Assembly: GCA_025458465.1 (NCBI GenBank)
Contig: JALOSK010000175.1
Coordinates: 1-6,298 of the forward strand
Direction of reading: 5' to 3'
From: Sandarakinorhabdus sp.
GTDB taxonomy: Bacteria > Pseudomonadota > Alphaproteobacteria > Sphingomonadales > Sphingomonadaceae
DNA length: 6,298 nt
Position numbers and translations under genes: made by a program. Below the pieces are notes generated by a model. That model worked only from the letters and a program-made list of their open reading frames with translations. It was not told where the DNA came from and searched no databases. Numbering within the stretch: position 1 is the first letter of the stretch; the number at the start of each line of letters is the position of its first letter. Shown here one piece after another: positions 1-5,589 of the stretch.

Positions 1-119
1 TGCGGGCGTTGCGCTCGCCGCGCGAGGGCGCGCACCGGCTGTGTGGCCAGCGCAGCAACGCGGCTGCCGACGAAGCCGGTGGCGCCGGTGAGGGCGAGGG
101 GGGCGGGAATGGGGCTCAT
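1..119 (-). CDS. NAD(P)-dependent epimerase/dehydratase family protein, N-terminal part (possible ceramide reductase)
   Basis: Only the first 39 codons are present; the gene runs off the left edge. Starting at the ATG at 117-119, the protein begins MSPIPAPLALTGATGFVGSR and continues through a helix to VRALARRAQRP. The GATGFVG stretch (residues 12-18) is the glycine-rich dinucleotide-binding loop of the Rossmann fold in extended short-chain dehydrogenases. The VRALAR strand with its arginines is where such enzymes often contact the NADP 2'-phosphate, so NADP is a reasonable guess. The gene lies 139 bases downstream of a fatty acyl-AMP ligase on the same strand. In Caulobacter and sphingomonads a protein of this type (CerR) sits beside such a ligase and reduces 3-oxo-sphinganine-type or oxidized ceramide intermediates; that role here is inferred from context. 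The ribosome binding site is weak. Other sugar epimerases or NmrA-like proteins cannot be excluded from this short stretch. Confidence 0.72.
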   Translation of the reverse strand, partial: MSPIPAPLALTGATGFVGSRVAALATQPVRALARRAQRP

Positions 120-258
120 CTTGTCACTCGTGGCGGCCCCGGTCGCGGCAAAGCCGCGCCCTGACGTCGAAGCGGTTCAGCGCGCAGGAGCGCGCGCTGC
201 CCGCCCGGCCGCGCTTGCGCCTGGCGGCGCGCGGCACGCGCGCTCGCGGCGCTGCGCG
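120..258. other. Intergenic spacer with GC-rich inverted repeats
   Basis: This 139-base gap separates the acyl-AMP ligase stop codon from the downstream dehydrogenase start, both on the minus strand. It is extremely GC-rich and holds at least two perfect dyads: a 7-bp stem with a 6-base loop at 179-198 (AGCGCGC / GCGCGCT) and a 6-bp stem with an AAA loop at 144-158 (CGCGGC / GCCGCG). Neither is followed by a T-run on the minus strand, so they are not convincing intrinsic terminators. They may form mRNA structure between two co-transcribed genes, or they may be chance products of the base composition. I see no gene here. Confidence 0.4.
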
Positions 259-1991
259 CTACGCGGCCACTTCAAACGGCTGAATCTCGCCCGACAGATA
301 CTGCAACCGCGCCTTCGAACGCGACAGCTTGCCCGACGAGGTGCGCGGCAAGGTGCGCGGCGGCACCAGTTCGACAACGCAGCTCATGCCGGTGATCGCC
401 TTCACCTTGCTCTTGATCGCCTCGCGCAGCTTGATGCGTTCATCATTGTCGCTGGTGCGGCACTGCACCAGCACGGCCGGCGCTTCCTCGCCGCTGGGCG
501 TGGTGATCGAGAAGGCGGCGATGTCGCCGGCCTTGAAACCCGGCAGCTGCTCGATCGCCCATTCGATATCCTGCGGCCAGTGATTCTTGCCGTTGATGAT
601 GATCATGTCCTTGGCGCGGCCAACGATGTAGAGCGAGCCTTCCTTCATGTAGGCCATGTCGCCGGTGTCGAGCCAGCCGTCCTTCAGGCAGGCGGCGGTG
701 GCTTCGGGATCCCGGAAATAGCCGGCCATGATGCCCAGCCCCTTCACGAACACGCGGCCGATCTTGCGATCGGGCAGCACGCGGCCCTTTTCATCGCGCA
801 CCTCGATGGTGAGGCCGGGCACGGCCTTGCCGCAGTTGACGATGGCACGATAACGGGTGGGCAGGCGCTGATCGGCGCGCGGGTCTGCGCCGGCACCGGA
901 CAGCGTGCGTTCGTCGATCAGGTCGCACTGGATGCCTTCGCCCACCGGCATGATGGTGACGGCCAGCGTCGCTTCGGCAAGGCCATAGCTGGGCAGGAAG
1001 GCCGACGCCTTGAAGCCGGCCGGAGCGAACGTGTCGACGAAGGCCTGCATCACTTCCGGGCGAATCATGTCGGCCCCGTTGCCGGCCACGCGCCAGCGCG
1101 ACAGGTCATAGCGTTCGGCCACCGGGATGGAGGGCGAGATGCGGCGCGCGCAGATGTCGTACCCGAACGTCGGCGAATAGCTGAGCGAGGCATCCGGGTT
1201 GCGGCTGATCAGCGTGAGCCACGACAGCGGGCGGCGGGCAAAATCCTCGGTGGCGAGATAATCGACCGAGATCTGGTTGGCCATCGGCGCCAGCATGCAG
1301 CCCACCAGGCCCATGTCGTGATACCAGGGCAGCCAGCTCACCACCCGGTCGCCCTCGCTGGCGTGGGTGCAGCTGGCGTGCGCGGCCAGATTGGCCAGCA
1401 GCGCTTCATGGGTAACGGCAACACCGTGCGGGAAGCGCGTGGAGCCAGAGGAATATTGCAGATAGGCGATGTCGGTGGGGCTGGCCTTGGGCAGCGCCAC
1501 GTCTGCCGCTTCGCCGCTGAACCATTCATCCCAATTGTGGGCCACGCACAGGCCGGTGGCAGCGTGCCTGACGATGTCGTGCAGGCCGCCCGGTGACAGC
1601 AGCATCAGCGGATCGCAGCTGGTGAGCTGCACGCGGATCAGGCCTCGCGCCCGCCGAAGCTGGTGGGCAGCGGCAGCGGCACCGGCAGCGCGCCGGCATA
1701 GATGGCGCCGAAGAAGGCGGCGGCAAAACCGGCGCCGGTTTCGGCGATCAGGGCGATGCGATCACCGGGCTTCACGCCTTCGGCAATGAAGTGCGCGGCA
1801 TGGCGGCGCGCATCGGCGGCCAGTTCGCGATAGGGATAGGCGCGCACCAGATCGGCACGGGCGTCGTGGAAGTTGTAGCCCTTGTCACCCTGCGCAGCAT
1901 AATCCAGCGCATCGCCCAGCGTCGCAAAATTGGCGCGGCGCAAGGGCAGCGCATCACGGGTTGGGGTGGGGGCCATCACGATATCGCCCAT
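259..1991 (-). pseudogene. Fatty acyl-AMP ligase (AMP-dependent synthetase family), frameshifted near 1636-1643
   Basis: This enzyme would activate a fatty acid with ATP to an acyl-adenylate and pass it to an acyl carrier protein. The reading frame is in two pieces. The N-terminal piece starts at the ATG at 1989-1991, behind an AGGGAG ribosome binding site, and encodes 117 residues ending SFGGREA before a TGA at 1638-1640. The C-terminal piece continues in another frame from about 1638 to the TAG at 259. It carries every core motif (residues counted from the GTG at 1632): YSSGSTRFPHG phosphate loop (60-70), LPWYHDMG (101-108), SYGLAEATL (215-223), DTGD (322-325), GRAKDMIIINGKN (338-350) and PRTSSGKLSR with the adenylation lysine at 435. 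YHDMG, YGLAEATL and the WPQDIE segment favour acyl-AMP over acyl-CoA ligases. The joined length, about 576 residues, is normal. A reductase follows downstream, which recalls the acps-cerR pair of bacterial ceramide synthesis. Either the gene is broken or the sequence has an indel error. Confidence 0.87.
1636..1643 (-). other. Frame disruption point inside the acyl-AMP ligase
   Basis: On the minus strand the N-terminal frame reads GGG CGC GAG GCC TGA, and the C-terminal frame resumes as ATC CGC GTG CAG CTC ACC (IRVQLT). To restore the frame, 3n+1 bases must be added or 3n+2 removed. As I recall the family, about four residues of the type Tyr-Val-x-Gln normally lie between GGRE(A/G) and (I/L)R; a 10-base deletion would account for both the missing residues and the shift. 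No slippery heptamer of the X XXY YYZ type is present, so programmed frameshifting is unlikely. The two frames abut closely and conserved sequence lies on both sides, which argues for one recent event or a sequencing or assembly error. Confidence 0.8.
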
Positions 1992-2128
1992 CTTGCTCTC
2001 CCTTGAGCGGGTTGTCGCTTTGCCGGTTGCGGCGCGACCTCGCCGCCCCGGCACTTTGATTTGTGTCCAATATCGCTGTTGCACGCGGGGGCGTTCAAAT
2101 TCCGGCCCGAAAGTGGCAAGAAAGTGGC
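1992..2128. other. Divergent intergenic region between the acyl-AMP ligase and recX
   Basis: These 137 bases must hold the start signals for both divergent genes. The stretch around 2054-2100 is clearly poorer in GC than the flanks, as expected for promoter DNA. The ligase side ends in a good AGGGAG ribosome binding site five to six bases from its ATG. The recX side has only an AG-rich AAGAAAG ahead of the ATG at 2129. I found no GTTC-N7-GTTC LexA box of the alphaproteobacterial type, so SOS control of recX is not visible here. Confidence 0.5.
2069..2098 (-). promoter_or_regulatory. Candidate sigma-70-type promoter for the acyl-AMP ligase
   Basis: On the minus strand TTGAAC (2093-2098) is followed after 18 bases by GATATT (2069-2074). 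Each hexamer matches its consensus at four of six positions, and the spacing is acceptable. Transcription would start near 2062 and leave a leader of about 70 bases before the ATG at 1991. It lies in the most AT-rich part of the intergenic region. This is pattern matching only. Confidence 0.33.
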
Positions 2129-2710
2129 ATGGATGATGAACAAAGCGTTGGTACCGGTCGCAAGCGCCGCCAGCCGCCCCCGCTGGACGATGCCGCGCTG
2201 CGTGATCTGGCGCTGGCCTATGCGGCGCGATTCGCCACCACGCGGGCCCGGTTGCTGCGGTATCTGGCGCGCAAACTGAAGGAACGCGGCTGGGCTGGCG
2301 AACAGCCGGCCAACCCGGAAGCGCTGGCCGATCGACTGGCAACGCTGGGCTATGTCGATGATGCGGCCTTTGCCGTCATGAAGGGCCGGGCGATGGCGGC
2401 GCGCGGTTTGGGGCGGCGGCGTGTGAACGAGGCGTTGGCGGCTGCCGGTGTGGCGCCGGATGATCGCGGGGAAGATCCCGATGAACAGACCGCGCTGGCC
2501 GTGGCGGTGGCGTTTGCCCGCCGCAAGCGGCTGGGCCCCTTTGCGCGCGTGGCGACTGATGATCCGGCCAGCCGGCAGAAAGCGCTGGCGGCCATGCTCC
2601 GCGCCGGCCATTCGATGGGGGCGGCGCGAACGGTGCTGGCGGCGCGCAGCGCGTGGGATGCCGAAGCGCTGATCAGCGAATTTGCTGACGGCCCTGACCA
2701 GACCAGCTGA
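2129..2710 (+). CDS. recX: Regulatory protein RecX
   Basis: RecX binds RecA filaments in the cytoplasm and restrains RecA's recombinase and co-protease activities. The product is 193 residues from the ATG at 2129, a little longer than E. coli RecX (166) because of a basic, proline-containing N-terminal extension (RKRRQPPPLD, residues 11-20). The rest is almost wholly helical, as expected of the tandem three-helix repeats. Recognisable landmarks are the first repeat with LARKLKERGW (46-55), the family signature LGYVDDAAFA (73-82), the GLGRRRVNEAL helix (93-103) with its arginine cluster, and a last repeat around RAGHSMGAARTVL (158-170). An in-frame GTG at 2063 would add 22 residues that do not resemble the family, so the ATG is preferred. 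The gene is alone rather than next to recA, transcribed divergently from the lipid genes, and its last 38 bases overlap the end of a convergent small gene. Confidence 0.88.
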   Translation: MDDEQSVGTGRKRRQPPPLDDAALRDLALAYAARFATTRARLLRYLARKLKERGWAGEQPANPEALADRLATLGYVDDAAFAVMKGRAMAARGLGRRRVNEALAAAGVAPDDRGEDPDEQTALAVAVAFARRKRLGPFARVATDDPASRQKALAAMLRAGHSMGAARTVLAARSAWDAEALISEFADGPDQTS

Positions 2711-2876
2711 TCACCAGCCCAAGCGCCCGGCCCATGATTTTGCCGGTCAACGCCATGCGACGCGGGTTGAGATCGCCGGCATGTTCCAGCGCGATGGTCA
2801 GGCGGGGTTGGGCGGCCAGCAAGGCCAGAAGGGCAAGGCCAACCATGGCCATATGCGTTGCCACCGGGCGCTTCAC
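2673..2876 (-). CDS. Small putative membrane or exported protein, 67 aa, function unknown
   Basis: I do not recognise a named family. The GTG at 2874-2876 has a strong AGGAG ribosome binding site eight bases upstream, which decides the start. The protein opens with MKRPVATHMAMVG and a hydrophobic segment (roughly residues 9-22, MAMVGLALLALLAA) that could be a signal peptide or single membrane anchor. It continues with a mixed region containing LEHAGDLNPRR (30-40) and a second mildly hydrophobic patch (GRALGLVISW, about 49-58). Codon third positions are mostly G or C, like the neighbouring genes. It sits between recX and clpA, behind the clpA terminator, and overlaps the recX 3' end tail to tail by 38 bases. 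The LEHAGD...NP pattern reminds me of small hypothetical proteins in sphingomonads, but this is from memory. It could still be a spurious frame. Confidence 0.55.
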   Translation of the reverse strand: MKRPVATHMAMVGLALLALLAAQPRLTIALEHAGDLNPRRMALTGKIMGRALGLVISWSGQGRQQIR

Positions 2877-2971
2877 GGGCGCTTCTCCTCATCTTGCCGA
2901 GGCGGCAGAATTCGGCCGGCCGCCTTGACCGAAGCTGAACGGCGTGCCCGCAATGCCTGTGCCAGCAAGAA

Positions 2972-2993
2972 GGGCGGCACCTTGGTGCCGCCC
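2972..2993 (-). terminator. Intrinsic terminator downstream of clpA
   Basis: A perfect inverted repeat (GGGCGGCACC / GGTGCCGCCC, arms 2972-2981 and 2984-2993) gives a 9-bp GC-rich stem closed by a four-base loop. It lies 22 bases beyond the clpA TGA. On the minus strand the stem is followed by TTCTTGCT, a short and imperfect T-rich tract; on the plus strand nothing T-rich follows. It therefore fits clpA termination and separates clpA from the small gene beyond. Confidence 0.72.
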
Positions 2994-3015
2994 CCCTCAT
3001 GCGCTGGCCAGTTGA

Positions 3016-5370
3016 TCAGGCCTCTTCGGTGGGGGCCGGCAGCGCCTTGGGCGCCTTCTTCGCCTTCAGCTTCTTGACAGCCGGCACGATCTCGAAGGCC
3101 AGATCATTGTCCTTCACGTGCACGCGCACCTCGCCGCCATTCACCAGCTTGCCGAACAGCAGTTCCTCTGCCAGCGGCTGCTTGATCTTTTCCTGGATCA
3201 GGCGGCCCATCGGGCGCGCACCATACAGCTTGTCATAGCCGCGCTCGATCAGCCAGGCCTTGGCCTCTTCGGTGAGGCTGATGTGCACGTCGCGATCGGC
3301 CAGCTGCATTTCCAGCTGCAGCACGAACTTGTCGATCACCATGGCCACCACCGATGGCGGCAGATAGGCGAACGGCACGGTGGCATCGAGGCGGTTGCGG
3401 AATTCCGGAGTGAACAGCTTCTTGATGGCTTCCTCGTCCTCGCCCAACCGGGTGGTGGCGCCAAAGCCAATGCCTTCGCGCGCCATGTCGGCGGCGCCGG
3501 CATTGGTGGTCATGATCAGGATGATGTTGCGGAAATCCACCGTCTTGCCGTGGTGGTCGGTCAACTTGCCGTTGTCCATCACCTGCAGCAGGATGTTGAA
3601 CAGATCGGGATGCGCCTTCTCGATCTCGTCGAGCAGCAGCACCGAATGCGGCTGCTGATCGACTGCATCGGTGAGCAGCCCGCCCTGATCGAAGCCGACA
3701 TAGCCCGGAGGCGCCCCGATCAGCCGGCTCACCGAATGGCGCTCCATATACTCCGACATGTCGAAGCGGGTGAGCGGGATGCCCAGAATATGGGCCAGCT
3801 GCTTGGCCACTTCCGTCTTGCCGACACCGGTGGGGCCGCTGAACAGATAGCAGCCGATCGGCTTGTTGGGCTCCCGCAGGCCGGCACGGGCCAGCTTGAT
3901 GGCGCTCGACAATTTCTCGATGGCGGCATCCTGGCCGAACACCACGCGCTTCAGATCGCTCTCCAGCGTGGCAAGCTGCGCCTTGTCGTCGGTGGAAACG
4001 CTTTTCGGCGGAATGCGCGCCATGGTGGCGATCACCGCTTCCACTTCCTTCACGCCGATGGTCTTGCGGCGCTTGTGCTCGGGCAGCAGCATCTGGCTGG
4101 CGCCGGTCTCGTCGATCACGTCGATCGCCTTGTCCGGCAGTTTGCGATCATTGATGTAGCGTGCCGAAAGCTCCACCGCCGCCTTGATGGCATCGGGGGT
4201 GTATTTCAGCTTGTGATGCTCCTCGTAGGACGAACGCAGGCCCATCAGGATCTTGATCGTGTCTTCCACCGTGGGTTCGTTGACATCGATCTTCTGGAAG
4301 CGACGCAGCAGCGCGCGATCCTTCTCGAAATGGTTGCGGAACTCCTTGTAGGTGGTCGAACCGATGCAGCGGATGGCGCCCGATGACAGTGCCGGCTTCA
4401 GCAGGTTCGACGCATCCATCGCACCGCCGCTGGTGGCGCCAGCACCGATCACGGTGTGGATCTCGTCGATGAACAGCACGGCGTGCGGCAGCTTTTCCAG
4501 CTCGTTCACGACATTCTTCAGCCGCTCCTCGAAATCGCCGCGATAGCGGGTGCCGGCGAGCAGCGCGCCCATGTCGAGGCTGTAGATCACCGCCGGCTTC
4601 AGAACGTCCGGCACCTGGCCTTCGACGATCTTGCGGGCAAGGCCTTCGGCAATCGCGGTCTTCCCGACACCGGGATCGCCCACGTAAAGCGGGTTGTTCT
4701 TCGAACGGCGGCACAGGATCTGGATGGTGCGGTCCACCTCGGCGGCGCGACCGATCAGCGGATCAACCTTGCCCAGCTTGGCCTTCTCGTTGAGGTTGAC
4801 GGTGAACTGCTTCAGCGCGCTCTCCCCGCCCTTCTTGTCACCCTTCTCGGCCTTGGCGGGCTTGTCTTCCGGTTCGTCGCGCTCGCCGTTGCTGCCGGTG
4901 GCACCCTTGGGCGGCTTGGTTTCCGATTGGCCGGATTTCGCGATGCCGTGGCTGATGAACGACACCGCGTCCAGCCGTGTCATGTCCTGCTGCTGCAGGA
5001 AGAACACCGCGTGGCTCTCGCGTTCCGAAAACAGGGCGACCAGCACGTTGGCGCCGGTCACTTCCTCGCGGCCAGACGATTGCACGTGCAGGATGGCGCG
5101 CTGCACCACCCGCTGGAAACCGGCGGTGGGCGAAGGATCGACGCTGGCGTCGGTCTTCAGCGCTGTCAGCTCGGCATCGAGATAGCGGACCAGCTGGTTC
5201 TGCAGATCCTCCAGATCGACGTTGCACGCCTTCATCACCTGGGCGGCGTGCGTATCGGTCGTCAACGCCAGCAGCAGATGTTCCAGCGTTGCATATTCAT
5301 GCGTCCGGCGGGCAGCTTCAGCCAGCGCATTGTGGAGGGTCTTTTCCAGTTCACGCGTGAACGATGGCAT
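3016..5370 (-). CDS. clpA: ATP-dependent Clp protease ATP-binding subunit ClpA
   Basis: ClpA is the hexameric AAA+ unfoldase that feeds substrates, including N-degron proteins delivered by ClpS, into the ClpP peptidase in the cytoplasm. The product is 784 residues from the ATG at 5368-5370, which has a GGAG site six bases upstream and gives the family's MPSFTRELEKTLHNAL opening; the frame is open further upstream but unlike ClpA. The Clp N-domain spans about residues 1-142. A charged Lys/Glu-rich linker follows (about 147-185). D1 has Walker A GDPGVGKT (231-238) and Walker B LFIDE (299-303). D2 has Walker A GPTGVGKT (512-519), Walker B LLLDE (578-582), sensor-1 TTN (621-623) and sensor-2 GARP (717-720). 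IGF at 634-636 fits the ClpP-docking loop. There is no ClpB-type middle coiled coil, which rules out ClpB. The C-terminus is a Lys/Ala/Pro-rich tail. clpS, often next to clpA in this class, is absent here. Confidence 0.97.
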   Translation of the reverse strand: MPSFTRELEKTLHNALAEAARRTHEYATLEHLLLALTTDTHAAQVMKACNVDLEDLQNQLVRYLDAELTALKTDASVDPSPTAGFQRVVQRAILHVQSSGREEVTGANVLVALFSERESHAVFFLQQQDMTRLDAVSFISHGIAKSGQSETKPPKGATGSNGERDEPEDKPAKAEKGDKKGGESALKQFTVNLNEKAKLGKVDPLIGRAAEVDRTIQILCRRSKNNPLYVGDPGVGKTAIAEGLARKIVEGQVPDVLKPAVIYSLDMGALLAGTRYRGDFEERLKNVVNELEKLPHAVLFIDEIHTVIGAGATSGGAMDASNLLKPALSSGAIRCIGSTTYKEFRNHFEKDRALLRRFQKIDVNEPTVEDTIKILMGLRSSYEEHHKLKYTPDAIKAAVELSARYINDRKLPDKAIDVIDETGASQMLLPEHKRRKTIGVKEVEAVIATMARIPPKSVSTDDKAQLATLESDLKRVVFGQDAAIEKLSSAIKLARAGLREPNKPIGCYLFSGPTGVGKTEVAKQLAHILGIPLTRFDMSEYMERHSVSRLIGAPPGYVGFDQGGLLTDAVDQQPHSVLLLDEIEKAHPDLFNILLQVMDNGKLTDHHGKTVDFRNIILIMTTNAGAADMAREGIGFGATTRLGEDEEAIKKLFTPEFRNRLDATVPFAYLPPSVVAMVIDKFVLQLEMQLADRDVHISLTEEAKAWLIERGYDKLYGARPMGRLIQEKIKQPLAEELLFGKLVNGGEVRVHVKDNDLAFEIVPAVKKLKAKKAPKALPAPTEEA

Positions 5371-5417
5371 CAATATCTCCGGTGCGCGCCCTTCGGGGGG
5401 AAAGGAGCGCCGTTGCC

Positions 5418-5438
5418 GGCCCGGCCTGTTACCGGGCC
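5418..5438. repeat. Inverted repeat in the clpA leader
   Basis: GGCCCGG (5418-5424) and CCGGGCC (5432-5438) form a perfect 7-bp stem around a 7-base loop. It lies 48 bases upstream of the clpA ATG and, if the candidate promoter is right, inside the transcribed leader. It could fold in the clpA mRNA or bind a protein, but there is no T-run, so it does not look like a terminator in either direction. Confidence 0.4.
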
Positions 5439-5446
5439 ATGACAGC

Positions 5447-5476
5447 AATGTCTGCCTGCCGTGCCCAAACATCAAG
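5447..5476 (-). promoter_or_regulatory. Candidate clpA promoter, possibly heat-shock (RpoH) type
   Basis: On the minus strand CCCCTTGATG carries CTTGAT at 5471-5476, and GACATT follows at 5447-5452 with 18 bases between. The CCCTTGA core resembles the -35 element read by RpoH in proteobacteria, which would suit a chaperone-protease gene. The downstream element is a poor match both to sigma-70 (three of six) and to the CCCCAT-type RpoH -10. The call is weak. Confidence 0.28.
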
Positions 5477-5546
5477 GGGCAAACGGCCCATGCTGGCAAA
5501 TTGCACTGTGGCATCCGCGCGCAGGAGCCTCTGGTCTTGCCTGCTG

Positions 5547-5558
5547 CATGGCGCCATG
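5547..5558. repeat. Perfect 12-base palindrome (CATGGCGCCATG)
   Basis: The sequence reads the same on both strands across all 12 bases and does not extend further. It lies 31 bases upstream of the preferred phosphatase start. It might be an operator for a dimeric regulator. A chance palindrome in GC-rich DNA is also possible. Confidence 0.35.
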
Positions 5559-5564
5559 ATGGCG

Positions 5565-5579
5565 GTTCTTCATCAGAAC
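5565..5579. repeat. Short dyad just upstream of the phosphatase ribosome binding site
   Basis: GTTCT (5565-5569) and AGAAC (5575-5579) are inverted around a five-base TCATC loop and directly abut the GGAG ribosome binding site at 5580-5583. A small mRNA hairpin or an operator are both possible. It is not the direct-repeat LexA box known from alphaproteobacteria. Confidence 0.3.
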
Positions 5580-5589
5580 GGAGCCAATG

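Larger units (their letters stand above)
5371..5589. other. Divergent intergenic region between clpA and the acid phosphatase gene
   Basis: About 219 bases separate the two divergent starts. No gene is evident, and a clpS frame is absent. The region contains a candidate clpA promoter, a 7-bp hairpin in the likely clpA leader, a 12-base perfect palindrome and a small dyad just ahead of the phosphatase ribosome binding site, each listed separately. I found no convincing -35/-10 pair for the phosphatase gene. Confidence 0.5.

Noticed and set aside
43..1596. 517-codon open frame on the plus strand opposite the acyl-AMP ligase
   Set aside because: It has no recognisable domain, has His/Arg/Gly/Ala-rich composition typical of antisense frames in GC-rich genes, and lies opposite a strand carrying all the acyl-AMP ligase motifs.
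1636..1650. Programmed -1 ribosomal frameshift joining the two ligase halves
   Set aside because: There is no slippery heptamer at the junction, and residues expected from the family seem to be missing, which fits a deletion or sequencing error better.
2063..2128. Upstream GTG start for recX
   Set aside because: It would add 22 residues unlike RecX and begin inside the likely divergent promoter; the ATG at 2129 is the better start.
2727..2746. Possible recX terminator (CCGGC / GCCGG)
   Set aside because: The stem is only 5 bp with a 10-base loop, no T-run follows, and it lies inside the small minus-strand gene.
3118..4386. 422-codon open frame on the plus strand opposite clpA
   Set aside because: Antisense shadow of clpA, whose protein is unmistakable; no family features are visible.
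4456..5442. 328-codon open frame on the plus strand opposite the 5' half of clpA
   Set aside because: Same reason: a shadow frame with no motif and no plausible start signals.
5565..5579. LexA (SOS) box upstream of the phosphatase
   Set aside because: The arrangement is GTTC-N7-GAAC, an inverted repeat; the alphaproteobacterial LexA site is the direct repeat GTTC-N7-GTTC.
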